35,025 bases of DNA from a virus. Positions 8,093 to 15,358 of this stretch are shown here, piece after piece. The notes under the pieces are model-generated. The model was not told the DNA's origin. It was given only the letters and a program-made list of their open reading frames with translations, and searched no databases. The DNA is taken from the IMG/VR virus record IMGVR_UViG_3300005264_000085, positions 1 to 35,025 of that record; one strand, given 5' to 3'. Within the stretch, counting starts at the first letter, position 1. Every line of letters begins with the position of its first letter. The position numbers and the translations under genes are program-made.

Positions 8093-8585
8093 TATATCAA
8101 AACTTAAAAAAATGATAATTGAAGCATTAGATGAAATGACAACAACTGGTGATGTTGGTGGTTATAATTCAGCGTATGCTTTTAGTAAAAATACAAAAAA
8201 AATGGGAGATTATTTTGAAAATCAAGGTTATGATGTTGTTGAAGATGATGCTGTTTCAAATGATGATGCACAAAAAAATAGAAAACAAAACGACAAATTA
8301 AACATGTTAGTTACTAATGTATTATCTAATATGCTAGGTGAATCAAATTATAAACAATTTAAAAATGATGAATCTACATCAAGCAAACAAAAAATAAATA
8401 GAACAATAAAAGAAATTAACTCTGATTTATTTAAACTTGAACGTTCACTTGACCAAGTAATAAAACTAAAAACCGAAGAACAAATTAACTCTGAAACTGG
8501 TTATTGGAAACCCACAAAATCAAATCTTAAAAAAATACAAGATAGATTAAATAGAATAACAATCAAAGTTAAGAAATTAAATTAA
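8079..8585 (+). CDS. Head-module protein (unknown, capsid-associated type)
   Basis: A 168-aa protein whose ATG lies 14 nt inside the end of the previous gene. It begins with a short amphipathic helix (KLKKMIIEALDEM), then TTTGDVGGYNSAYAFS, a Gly/Tyr/Ser segment that I associate with small proteins next to capsid genes in T4-like phages, and ends with a basic helical region (about 100-168). It is the last gene of the left plus-strand unit and is followed by a strong terminator. A virion role is inferred from location. Confidence 0.55.
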   Translation: MKQNNISKLKKMIIEALDEMTTTGDVGGYNSAYAFSKNTKKMGDYFENQGYDVVEDDAVSNDDAQKNRKQNDKLNMLVTNVLSNMLGESNYKQFKNDESTSSKQKINRTIKEINSDLFKLERSLDQVIKLKTEEQINSETGYWKPTKSNLKKIQDRLNRITIKVKKLN

Positions 8586-8601
8586 CAAAAAACCAAATCA
8601 T

Positions 8602-8634
8602 AAAAAGGATGTAATTTTTAATTACATCCTTTTT
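8602..8634. terminator. Bidirectional intrinsic terminator
   Basis: A perfect 15-bp inverted repeat with a 3-nt loop, AAAAAGGATGTAATT / AATTACATCCTTTTT. It lies between the convergent genes ending at 8585 and 8637 and has A/T tracts on both sides, so it can stop transcription from either direction. Confidence 0.85.
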
Positions 8635-8636
8635 GT

Positions 8637-10226
8637 TTAAAACTTTATCGTGGTAAAACCCATATTTCCCTTTTTGTCGGGAATGCAATTTATGTGTTGT
8701 GCTTTTTTATTTTTGTGTATAATAACATGTGATTGTAGCCAACTACTTGGTCCTTGATTGTAACCAATACGCAATTTAGTTGATGTACCAACTGACAGAG
8801 TACCATCTTTGCGACTAGGTGAATGTGAATGTCCTATTATCATTTTAGTATTCAATTTTCTAAATTGATTAATATTACCTCTACTACCATTAGCACCAAC
8901 ATCACCATGTTGTCCAACTTCCCATCCTAACACCTTATAACTAGACATTCTATCAAGTGTAGTAAAATTTGGATATTCCAAATTAATTAAATATGGTATT
9001 ATACCTTGCTTTGCTTTACCACTTAATACATAGCTTGCATATTCCATATACTCTAATGAGTTTTTAATGGTTGACTCTTTTCGCCAGTCAACGTCTCTTA
9101 ACCACCTATCCACAAAATCATCGTGATTACTTCTAACAATTGCAACCTCCTCAAATATTGAAAATGGTTTTAACCCATCCATCATTTCGATGACTTCTTG
9201 TTTTAATGAATTTTTGTTGTTTACCTCTTTTTTATATTGGGCAAATGCATCTTTTCTATCATGGTGGCTAATTGAATGACCATTAAAAATGTCATGTAAT
9301 ACTACATGTTTTGGTTTTAGGTTTTTTAATAATTTAAACGTTGCATCTAATACTGGTTTGCTGTGGTCACCAAAATGAATATCACCAAAAACACATGTTG
9401 AAATTGAATCTATTTTATCTATTGTTGTGTTTTTATTTTTCTTGTTATATTTTACATCATAAAATAAATCAATAAAATCACCATTACTATCGGCTGTTAC
9501 TTGTCTTACATAAAATGTTTTATCGTCTTTTATTTCGACAATTGCAAATCCAAATGTATGATGAAATTCACCCTTTTTACCAGCCTTACTATCAGTATAA
9601 TTCTTTTGTGTGATAGCACCAGTGGTTAGCATCATTTTAGGCTTATTGCCTTGTAATACTGGTATGGTTTCTGATTGTATTTTTGGACTACCAAATATAC
9701 ATGAGTTCTCATTACTTAAACTATGTAACCCAGTCATGGGGTTAATTGCAGTTGGTTGTATTTTAATATCCGACATAATAGACATATACTTATGAATGTT
9801 ATGTCTATTAGCATCTAAATAAGGTGTTAATACTTCATCCCATGACTCATCTTCATTGTTAAACATGGATGTTGGGTTATGATACCTACCAGCAATTACA
9901 TGAATGCTTGCATCCCTAAAATCCGCATATTCTTTAATGTTATTAAATAAAGATTTATTTACTGGTGTGTTATTTTGTGCATAAGTTATTATAAACACAT
10001 TTTTGTCTTTATCAAAACCTTTAGTTTTTGCAATTTCAAAATCAATTGATGGTGCTTGTGTTTTTTTTGTTAGTTTTAACTTTACACTCCACTTCCGAAC
10101 TGTTCGTTCTGATTTTCCTGTTAAGTTCATTAACAATGACATTCGTTCATCCCATTTGAGACTTGTATTGTAATATATTTCAGAAAATTTTATAATGTCT
10201 TTTTCTGTTAACTCATTAAATTTCAT
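8637..10226 (-). CDS. T5 A1-like metallophosphoesterase (putative host-DNA degradation nuclease)
   Basis: A 529-aa protein. Residues 1-55 look like a helix-turn-helix (TGKSERTVRKWSVKLKL). The C-terminal half carries calcineurin-type metallophosphoesterase motifs in order: GDIHFGDH (about 287), HDIFNGHSISHHDRKD (about 313-328), VRSNHDDFVDRWL (about 366), GQHGDVGANGSRG (about 440) and GHSHSP (about 467). This set matches the A1 protein of phage T5, a pre-early protein needed for host DNA breakdown, and relatives in other large phages. It stands alone between two terminators. Nuclease activity on host DNA is inferred from the family. Confidence 0.75.
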   Translation of the reverse strand: MKFNELTEKDIIKFSEIYYNTSLKWDERMSLLMNLTGKSERTVRKWSVKLKLTKKTQAPSIDFEIAKTKGFDKDKNVFIITYAQNNTPVNKSLFNNIKEYADFRDASIHVIAGRYHNPTSMFNNEDESWDEVLTPYLDANRHNIHKYMSIMSDIKIQPTAINPMTGLHSLSNENSCIFGSPKIQSETIPVLQGNKPKMMLTTGAITQKNYTDSKAGKKGEFHHTFGFAIVEIKDDKTFYVRQVTADSNGDFIDLFYDVKYNKKNKNTTIDKIDSISTCVFGDIHFGDHSKPVLDATFKLLKNLKPKHVVLHDIFNGHSISHHDRKDAFAQYKKEVNNKNSLKQEVIEMMDGLKPFSIFEEVAIVRSNHDDFVDRWLRDVDWRKESTIKNSLEYMEYASYVLSGKAKQGIIPYLINLEYPNFTTLDRMSSYKVLGWEVGQHGDVGANGSRGNINQFRKLNTKMIIGHSHSPSRKDGTLSVGTSTKLRIGYNQGPSSWLQSHVIIHKNKKAQHINCIPDKKGNMGFTTIKF

Positions 10227-10282
10227 ATTCTTATTTTTTATATTTTGAATAATTATAATATAAAAAGTAATGAGTTACAAAT

Positions 10283-10318
10283 AAAAAACGTGTAATATTT
10301 ATATATCACACGTTTTTT
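10283..10318. terminator. Bidirectional intrinsic terminator
   Basis: An 11-bp perfect stem AAAAAACGTGT / ACACGTTTTTT with a 14-nt AT loop. It lies between the minus-strand genes 10323-10538 and 8637-10226. It ends transcription of the small upstream gene and isolates the A1-like gene. Confidence 0.75.
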
Positions 10319-10322
10319 ATTT

Positions 10323-10538
10323 TTATGCTATCCCTGAATCATACAACCATTTGTCGTATGGATCTCCAGAGCTATATGCATGTTTCTTTAATTCAGCATC
10401 AAATGCTTCATTAAACTCTGCACCATCTAATTTTTGTAATTTTTTTTGCAATTTTCTTATACGTATTGCATCAGTCTTAGAAACAGTTTTGTTATATTTC
10501 CGTATGTTTCGGTTTTGACGAAAATTGAATAATCCCAT
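10323..10538 (-). CDS. Small basic hypothetical protein
   Basis: A 71-aa protein starting MGLFNFRQNRNIRKYNK, with a basic helical centre (RIRKLQKKLQKLD, about 26-38) and an acidic-aromatic C-terminus (SSGDPYDKWLYDSG). It is followed by a terminator and has its own A-rich leader. No family is recognised; a small nucleic-acid-binding or virion protein is possible. Confidence 0.5.
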   Translation of the reverse strand: MGLFNFRQNRNIRKYNKTVSKTDAIRIRKLQKKLQKLDGAEFNEAFDAELKKHAYSSGDPYDKWLYDSGIA

Positions 10539-10560
10539 AATATTATATTTTAATTATTAA

Positions 10561-10833
10561 TTAAAACAAGGTTTAACACCAAATAGTAAAAATGACTTAT
10601 TAGATTACCCAACACGCATATATTTCTTTACTAATGAAAACCAACTCAAAGAATATGTAAAATTGTTTTATAATACATTACCAATAAAATCACAACAAAG
10701 AATAAATAGTTATGATGTATATAAAATAAATTCAAAGGATGTTGATATGATAAGATTTTTAAAATACCCAAATTTAGATGTTGGGAATATAAACATTATA
10801 AAATATACGACCATCATTATTACAATTGATTGA
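10561..10833 (+). pseudogene. 5'-truncated remnant related to the ART-like gene at 24366
   Basis: An open frame of 90 codons without a start. It reads LKQGLTPNSKNDLLDYPTRI then YFFTNENQLKEYVKLFYNTLP. The pattern G-L-x-P-x-S-x(4,5)-x-Y-P-[ST]-R-I-Y-x-F is shared with residues about 153-174 of the ART-like protein encoded at 24366-25176. The preceding part, which would hold the YHVSP motif, is missing; a stop lies directly upstream at 10558. Codon use is normal, so this is likely a recent 3' fragment of a gene lost by deletion. It fills most of the 359-bp gap between genes; the rest shows nothing else. Confidence 0.5.
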
Positions 10834-10897
10834 TACTGTTAAAATATAAAATGGTTATTAATTTCTATATCCTTTAATTTTTATTATATTTAATACT

Positions 10898-11344
10898 ATG
10901 ACAATAAAACGTAGAAGTGCAAAAAATAAAGGTTATAAATTTCAAAAAGACATAGCCAAATTAATATTAGAAAAATTCAATAAATTAAACCCAGAAGAAG
11001 TGGTTTCAACACCAAGCTCCATTAATGGTGAAGATTTGCTATTAAGTGATAATGCAAGAAAAACATTAAGTAATACTACATTTGAGCTGAAACGACATGA
11101 GAAAACGTCAATCTTCCAGTGGCTCGAACAAAATGAATTGGAAGCTGAAAGATTAAACGCTAACCCAATATTAATATTTAAGCGAAATAGAAGTAAAACT
11201 TATGCAACTGTCCAACTTGATTTTTTATTAGAGTTACTTTATAATAACATGAAATATTCAGAACTAAAGGAAACAAGTAAAATTGATGTAGATAAATTAA
11301 AAGAAATATTTAATGAAGATTTCTTAAAAACCGTATTAAAATAA
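10898..11344 (+). CDS. PD-(D/E)XK nuclease, Holliday-junction-resolvase type
   Basis: A 148-aa protein. It starts with a basic segment (IKRRSAKNKGYKFQKDIAKLI), has D46 and D51 in GEDLLLSDNAR, then FELKRHEKTSIFQWLEQ (E63-x-K65), and FKRNRSKTYATV near 95. An acidic residue, then E-x-K, then a Q two turns later is the PD-(D/E)XK pattern found in archaeal-type resolvases and small phage nucleases. It would cut branched DNA before packaging, or act in recombination. It has its own TTATATTTA element at 10884 and is closed by a terminator. The family call is by motif only. Confidence 0.65.
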   Translation: MTIKRRSAKNKGYKFQKDIAKLILEKFNKLNPEEVVSTPSSINGEDLLLSDNARKTLSNTTFELKRHEKTSIFQWLEQNELEAERLNANPILIFKRNRSKTYATVQLDFLLELLYNNMKYSELKETSKIDVDKLKEIFNEDFLKTVLK

Positions 11345-11363
11345 TTGTTAAACAACTATAACA

Positions 11364-11397
11364 AAAACCCAACATTAAACTAATAATGTTGGGTTTT
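11364..11397. terminator. Bidirectional intrinsic terminator
   Basis: A 14-bp perfect stem AAAACCCAACATTA / TAATGTTGGGTTTT with a 6-nt loop, between convergent genes ending at 11344 (plus) and 11403 (minus). Confidence 0.85.
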
Positions 11398-11402
11398 AAA
11401 AT

Positions 11403-11927
11403 TTATATTAAGCCCTTTTTCTTAAACAATTCTAAATGTTCGGGATGTATTTTATCTTTACTTTTCTTAACAACTGTTGGTAATTTCTTTGTAAAAAATG
11501 TAGTTAATGCTTTCATTATTTTATTCATATCACCTTTACCACCACGCATCCCAGTTTTAACACTGCCATACGCCATGTGTTTCTTTTCTGGTGCTATTCT
11601 CATATTTCCTTGACTCCATTCTAATTGTGTTGGTGTTTCATCTAACCAAATGTGAAATGTGTGTAGTAATGGGTCGTTATTATATATCCCATTAGCCCAT
11701 TCACTTTTATCTTTACCAAGCGTAAACACACCATAAATAGATTCACCTAAACCTTTACTACGTTTTACACGCACATACGATTTTGGAAATTGTTTTTTAA
11801 TCATATTTTCAATAGCAAATGCTTGTTCTTCGGGTGTTAAATTATTAATATCCATTGATTCGTTTAATTGTTTTCTTATTGATTCTCGGATTAATTTTCT
11901 TATTTTTAATTCTGTTCGTTTATTCAT
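11403..11927 (-). CDS. Hypothetical protein, possible virion or assembly component
   Basis: A 174-aa protein. It begins with an amphipathic basic helix, ELKIRKLIRESIRKQLNESM, of the sort that starts many head-core and tail proteins in T4-like phages. A mixed middle (50-125) follows with a GMRGGKGDMNKIMKAL segment, and it ends with a basic tail. It is the last gene of its minus-strand unit and is preceded by a late-type motif at 11932-11948, which supports late expression. No enzymatic motif is seen. Confidence 0.5.
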   Translation of the reverse strand: MNKRTELKIRKLIRESIRKQLNESMDINNLTPEEQAFAIENMIKKQFPKSYVRVKRSKGLGESIYGVFTLGKDKSEWANGIYNNDPLLHTFHIWLDETPTQLEWSQGNMRIAPEKKHMAYGSVKTGMRGGKGDMNKIMKALTTFFTKKLPTVVKKSKDKIHPEHLELFKKKGLI

Positions 11928-11931
11928 AGTG

Positions 11932-11948
11932 TTTATCTATAAATATAA
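11932..11948 (-). promoter_or_regulatory. Putative late promoter (minus strand)
   Basis: On the minus strand this reads TTATATTTATAGATAAA, 15 of 17 identical to the late motif at 22. It begins 21 nt before the ATG at 11927. Confidence 0.5.
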
Positions 11949-11960
11949 AAACATTATTTT

Positions 11961-12239
11961 CTATGTAGAAATACTTTTAATTACTAACTCATATATAAAA
12001 TGTTCTTTTGTAGTATTTTCTACTACATCACCATCAAGTACAATAAGGTTATAATCATTCCCCCACTTATCGCTTTCAGTTACTTTTGTAGTATTTTCAT
12101 TTAAAAACTTAATTAAAACTGTTTTGGTTAAATCTAACATAGATTCTTTTATTCGTGCCATATTATATTCGTGATTACCTAAACCACTATCAATAGCCAT
12201 GCCATCAGTTTCATTTTTTATTATTTCTTCTATATTCAT
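11961..12239 (-). CDS. Hypothetical protein (92 aa)
   Basis: A small acidic protein (MNIEEIIKNETDGMAIDS...) with a helical N-terminal half and a beta-type C-terminal segment (YNLIVLDGDVVENTTKEHFIYELVIKS). It follows a similar small gene by about 18 nt in a minus-strand cluster of unknown small genes. No recognisable family. Confidence 0.5.
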   Translation of the reverse strand: MNIEEIIKNETDGMAIDSGLGNHEYNMARIKESMLDLTKTVLIKFLNENTTKVTESDKWGNDYNLIVLDGDVVENTTKEHFIYELVIKSIST

Positions 12240-12257
12240 CTTGTTTTTTTAAGTTAC

Positions 12258-12485
12258 TTATTTCATTATTTCATCAATCATATCATTCACTCTGTTCTTA
12301 TACAAATCAAATTCAAGCGAAAAATCAGTTTTGTTATTATCTGAATATTTAGTTGTTAGTTTTTTCACATTAACCGCAATTTGCCTATATAGTCTTTTAT
12401 CATTAAACTGTAATGGTTCATTCATTAGTATATCATCTATCATATCAGATAATAAGAATAATTTTATTTTGTTATATTCTGTCAT
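12258..12485 (-). CDS. Hypothetical protein (75 aa)
   Basis: A small, mostly helical protein (MTEYNKIKLFLLSDMIDDILM...). Its ATG overlaps the stop of the upstream gene by one base (TAATG at 12487-12483), so it is probably translationally coupled. No family recognised. Confidence 0.5.
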   Translation of the reverse strand: MTEYNKIKLFLLSDMIDDILMNEPLQFNDKRLYRQIAVNVKKLTTKYSDNNKTDFSLEFDLYKNRVNDMIDEIMK

Positions 12486-12940
12486 TATTGTTGTATTTCA
12501 AAACTACCAAATAACTCAGCAATAGCATCCTCTCGATTATAACCTGGGTGATTTTTTATAATTTTATTTGTAGTGATATTTATGTTGCCTAATTCAAAAT
12601 CATTATATTTTGAACCCATATCAATAACATATTTAGAATTGTTGCTATCAATTTCAACTTCATATTCTTGCTCTGTTATTTGACCTTCAAGTAATTGCTG
12701 ATATAACTCACTTGCATGTCTTGCTTTGATTAGGTTATCTATAATAACGTACAATAAGTCATTTTCAGTTTTAGCTGAATTATTAATATCATCATAATCC
12801 TCACCAACAACAGGGGTTTCAACACTATTAGCATCAAATTCTAATCCCATTTCTTCAAGTTCTGTTATTACATCTACTGAACTCATGTTCTTTGTATTTT
12901 CTTCAAATTGCTTTATGAATGTTTCATATGTCATTCCCAT
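12485..12940 (-). CDS. Acidic hypothetical protein (151 aa)
   Basis: A strongly acidic protein (MGMTYETFIKQFEENTKNMS...) with a helical first half (1-35, 60-95) and a beta-type second half (KYVIDMGSKYNDFELGNINI). It is coupled to the next gene by a one-base stop/start overlap. The acidity would suit a nucleic-acid mimic or host-factor binder, but nothing specific is seen. Confidence 0.5.
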   Translation of the reverse strand: MGMTYETFIKQFEENTKNMSSVDVITELEEMGLEFDANSVETPVVGEDYDDINNSAKTENDLLYVIIDNLIKARHASELYQQLLEGQITEQEYEVEIDSNNSKYVIDMGSKYNDFELGNINITTNKIIKNHPGYNREDAIAELFGSFEIQQ

Positions 12941-12944
12941 AATA

Positions 12945-13190
12945 TTAAAATTTTATATGTTGTTTTTGAATTTCATCATCTATTAATTCGCCCAATTCAT
13001 CAATTTCTACTGTTATAATATTAATCAAAGACTTCAATGAAAAACTTTCATCAATCTGCGTTAATTCATCGGTGTCCAATGAATCAAGTTTTCCTTGTTT
13101 GTAATCTATCACAGTTTTTAGCTTAGTGATGATTGTATTTTTAATTTTATTTTTCATGTTTTTATTTTTATAAAAGTATTTGATAATCAA
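12945..13190 (-). CDS. Hypothetical protein (81 aa)
   Basis: A basic N-terminus (MIIKYFYKNKNMKNKIKNTI) followed by an acidic helical part (DSLDTDELTQIDESFSL, DELGELIDDEIQKQ). An in-frame internal Met at residue 12 (MKNKIKN...) follows an A/T-rich leader and could be the real start. It lies in the same minus-strand cluster; spacing to the next gene is 4 nt. No family recognised. Confidence 0.45.
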   Translation of the reverse strand: MIIKYFYKNKNMKNKIKNTIITKLKTVIDYKQGKLDSLDTDELTQIDESFSLKSLINIITVEIDELGELIDDEIQKQHIKF

Positions 13191-13196
13191 CTTTGA

Positions 13197-13412
13197 TTAC
13201 CCGTCATTTAATCTTTTTATGTTTCGTTCTAGTATTTTTAATAATATCTGAGTTTGTTCTTCATCACTTTTCTCTCTCAATTTATCATCAAGGTTTTTAT
13301 TAAAGATTACTGATTTGGTTCTGCTTTCGTTAACTTGTTACACGGTTAAACTACATTCCAAATCTTCAATGCTTTCTATTGTTTTTGTTAAATCTAATTT
13401 GTATTTTGACAT
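13197..13412 (-). pseudogene. Small gene interrupted by an in-frame TAA
   Basis: ATG at 13412 opens a frame of 24 codons (MSKYKLDLTKTIESIEDLEC then SLTV), then TAA at 13340-13338. The same frame continues for 46 codons (QVNESRTKSVIFNKNLDD... to NIKRLNDG) up to a second TAA at 13197. The downstream half looks coding, a charged helix in normal composition. It is either a fresh nonsense mutation, a read error, or a leaky stop; the next codon is CAA, a context known to favour readthrough in some systems. The neighbour upstream ends at 13423, so the gene fits the operon. Confidence 0.5.
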
Positions 13413-13422
13413 AATATGTTTT

Positions 13423-13929
13423 TTATGTTGTTGTGAATATTTCTTTTATTTCGGATTCAATTATATATTTACGGATGAATTGTTTAGCTTGTTGTTCATT
13501 AAAATTGTTAAATTTTATTTGTCGTTGTTCTGCATTCCGTGTTTCAACTTCAGTTAGATAACCAGCATCATCTTCTTGTATCGCATAATTTCCCACTTCA
13601 TCCAAAAACATATTTTGGGTACTACCAATGAACATGGATGATAACATGTTTTTAGCATAATTTGATTGTTTGTTTTTATATCGTTTTTGCTGCTTAGCAA
13701 TCACATCAGTTGATATGTCAGATAATACTGTTTCTATGTATATAGTATCGCAGACATCACATATCATATCATCATGTAACGTATAGGTTTTGCAAGTACT
13801 GCAATATTTCCGATATTTTGTTATTGTTGGTATATTATATTTGTTAGTTAAAGGTTTAAAAAACATTTTTGATTTTAAATCGTGTAAAACTTTAAGTTTA
13901 TTTTCTCGTAACATGATGATTTGTAGCAT
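13423..13929 (-). CDS. Zinc-ribbon-containing hypothetical protein
   Basis: A 168-aa protein with a four-cysteine zinc-ribbon pattern at about residues 43-60: CSTC ... CDVC. It has a basic N-terminus before the ribbon and long charged helices after it, with several Gln/Asn-rich stretches. A second Met at residue 6 is an equally good start. Zinc ribbons of this type bind nucleic acids or RNA polymerase in phages, but the rest of the protein matches nothing I recognise. Confidence 0.55.
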   Translation of the reverse strand: MLQIIMLRENKLKVLHDLKSKMFFKPLTNKYNIPTITKYRKYCSTCKTYTLHDDMICDVCDTIYIETVLSDISTDVIAKQQKRYKNKQSNYAKNMLSSMFIGSTQNMFLDEVGNYAIQEDDAGYLTEVETRNAEQRQIKFNNFNEQQAKQFIRKYIIESEIKEIFTTT

Positions 13930-13957
13930 TTTAATGATACTGCGTTATATATCATAG

Positions 13958-14188
13958 TTATGCGTAATTGCACAAGTCATTTACTGTATTCCAAAAATAT
14001 CTTAACCAAACAAAGTTTGTTATAAATTTCAATTTATGTGGGTATCTACTTGTGCAACTATACTCGCCCACTATTTGTGTGTCAACTTCAAGCACCCATT
14101 CTTTTGTACTACTTCTGTACCAATATTTTGTTTCTCGCATAACAAAGTATAAACGTAATGCTCTTAGGTATTTTAAAAATTTTTTCAT
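13958..14188 (-). CDS. Small aromatic-rich hypothetical protein
   Basis: A 76-aa protein rich in Tyr, Trp, Arg and Lys (MKKFLKYLRALRLYFVMRET then KYWYRSSTKEWVLEV). It has no clear membrane span. Its composition differs from the acidic neighbours downstream. An isolated gene with about 70 nt leader; no family recognised. Confidence 0.45.
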   Translation of the reverse strand: MKKFLKYLRALRLYFVMRETKYWYRSSTKEWVLEVDTQIVGEYSCTSRYPHKLKFITNFVWLRYFWNTVNDLCNYA

Positions 14189-14260
14189 TTTAATTTATCA
14201 TTTATGTATTTTAATTAAATTTAGTTGAAGCACTACGCTTACACAAATCGTTATGGGTAA

Positions 14261-14542
14261 TTAAGCCAACCCTCTACTATAGTCCGTAAGTAATAACTTA
14301 AACACTTCTTCGCTAGAAATATCCGAATGGTCAACAGAAACTCCTATCTTCCTTCCCATTTCAAAAAATCTAGTTATAGTCCATTTACCCATATCAGAGT
14401 GTAATACAATGTAAGCAACGTAATTATCACCGCTATCATGGTATGTGTTATGTATTAAAGAAACTCTTCCTGTTACCCAATTTTTAAACTCTTCGCTGCT
14501 TTTTAATTTATCCTCTGTAAACATTTTTTTAGTATTTTCCAT
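14261..14542 (-). CDS. Hypothetical protein (93 aa), promoter-proximal
   Basis: A small mixed alpha/beta protein (KNWVTGRVSLIHNTYHDSGD, then YVAYIVLHSDMGKWTITRFF). It is preceded by a strong host-type promoter at 14588-14619 and a roughly 40-nt A-rich leader, so it is probably early-expressed from its own transcript. No family is recognised. Confidence 0.55.
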   Translation of the reverse strand: MENTKKMFTEDKLKSSEEFKNWVTGRVSLIHNTYHDSGDNYVAYIVLHSDMGKWTITRFFEMGRKIGVSVDHSDISSEEVFKLLLTDYSRGLA

Positions 14543-14587
14543 TATTCTATTATTTTATTATTTTATTATTTTTTTGTTCCTACACTA

Positions 14588-14619
14588 CAAATATATGAAT
14601 TATTTTTTAATATACCAAA
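14588..14619 (-). promoter_or_regulatory. Host-type (Bacteroidota) promoter, minus strand
   Basis: On the minus strand TTTG (14619-14616), a 20-nt spacer, then TATATTTG (14595-14588). This fits the Bacteroidota -33/-7 consensus TTTG / TAnnTTTG with the same spacing as at 28280, 29755, 31260 and 20719. It drives the gene at 14261-14542. Confidence 0.7.
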
Positions 14620-14620
14620 A

Positions 14621-14983
14621 CTATTTACTAAAAACATAAACATTTTTATTATTTATGTCTGTGTATATACCATAGTTCTTCATTTTACTAATTGATTTAT
14701 TCATTGCAATGCTTTGATAACTAACACAGCTGATTAATCCTAACATGGGCGATTTTGATAAATCTAATAATATTTGAGTTATTATTTCTTGTATGTAATT
14801 TTGACCTCGATAATACTCATATATAAATACTTCTTCAATTTTATAATAATCCAACATATTAGGTAATTTATGTACAAACACAAAATTAGGAATTAATGTT
14901 AATGAACCAAACTCAACCCCATCATCTGTATTGCATGTAACCTTAATATAATCTATGTTGTATTTATTATATGTTAATATCAT
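14621..14983 (-). CDS. GNAT-like N-acetyltransferase-fold protein
   Basis: A 120-aa protein. Residues 50-90 read VFIYEYYRGQNYIQEIITQI then a LLDLSKSPMLGLISCVSYQS helix and strand, followed by AMNKSISKMKNYGIYTD. A beta-strand, then R-G, then a long helix, then a strand with Ser/Asn residues and a final G-[FY] segment is the acetyl-CoA-binding half of GNAT folds. The N-terminal strands are short, so the domain would be minimal. The substrate is unknown. The ATG directly follows the stop of the small gene at 14984. Confidence 0.45.
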   Translation of the reverse strand: MILTYNKYNIDYIKVTCNTDDGVEFGSLTLIPNFVFVHKLPNMLDYYKIEEVFIYEYYRGQNYIQEIITQILLDLSKSPMLGLISCVSYQSIAMNKSISKMKNYGIYTDINNKNVYVFSK

Positions 14984-15100
14984 TTATTTTACTTTTGTTT
15001 TTTTGTATAAATAATATAAATCTATTACCAACTTATCTAAATCATTATATTTATAATTTGTACGAAGTTGTGATATTATTGACAATATTTTTTTAATCAC
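14984..15100 (-). CDS. Small possibly leaderless ORF (38 aa)
   Basis: A GTG start (15100) only 4 nt after the -7 element of the promoter at 15105-15133, giving MIKKILSIISQLRTNYKYND and so on to KKTKVK. The stop TAA abuts the ATG of the GNAT-like gene (14983). The peptide is basic and helical. The tight junctions on both sides support a real gene; the start would be close to leaderless. Confidence 0.4.
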   Translation of the reverse strand: MIKKILSIISQLRTNYKYNDLDKLVIDLYYLYKKTKVK

Positions 15101-15104
15101 ACTA

Positions 15105-15133
15105 CAAATATATAAAAATCATTATAAACCAAA
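15105..15133 (-). promoter_or_regulatory. Host-type promoter, minus strand (short spacer)
   Basis: Minus-strand TTTG (15133-15130), 17-nt spacer, TATATTTG (15112-15105), then TAGTGT as at the promoter at 14588. The spacer is 3 nt shorter than the usual 20, so it may be weaker. Confidence 0.45.
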
Positions 15134-15162
15134 TGTACTTATTATTTTTTTATTATGTAACA

Positions 15163-15354
15163 TTAAATTCTTTTTGCGTAGTTATATAATGATTTACGTG
15201 CATTTTTTTTTGCTTTTTTTATTGTTTTCCCAACTCCAACTCTACAATCAGTACCAGCCGACACTTCTACAAATATGTCATCATTTTGTAATAATATTTT
15301 AGTAGTTGATTTATGATGACCCCTTTGTTTTAATAGTTTGTCTAATTTATTCAT
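15163..15354 (-). CDS. Small basic protein, possible dsRNA-binding-like half domain
   Basis: A 63-aa basic protein. Residues 24-60 read DDIFVEVSAGTDCRVGVGKT then IKKAKKNARKSLYNYAKRI. A short beta hairpin, G-x-G-K-T, then a helix with K-x-A-K-K-x-A resembles the second half of a double-stranded-RNA-binding motif, but it is too short for a whole domain. It lies 4 nt upstream of the nucleotidyltransferase start... that is, it is co-transcribed with the gene ending at 15359. Function unknown. Confidence 0.4.
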   Translation of the reverse strand: MNKLDKLLKQRGHHKSTTKILLQNDDIFVEVSAGTDCRVGVGKTIKKAKKNARKSLYNYAKRI

Positions 15355-15358
15355 AATA

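Noticed and set aside
13980-14020. TTTGGTTA and TATTTTTGG on the minus strand, similar to the host-type promoter boxes
   Set aside because: The spacing is only a few bases and it lies within the coding part of the gene at 13958-14188, so it does not fit the 20-nt rule.
13968-14228. Plus-strand 86-aa frame with hydrophobic end
   Set aside because: Antisense to the 76-aa minus-strand gene; no upstream signal and biased composition expected for an AT-rich shadow.
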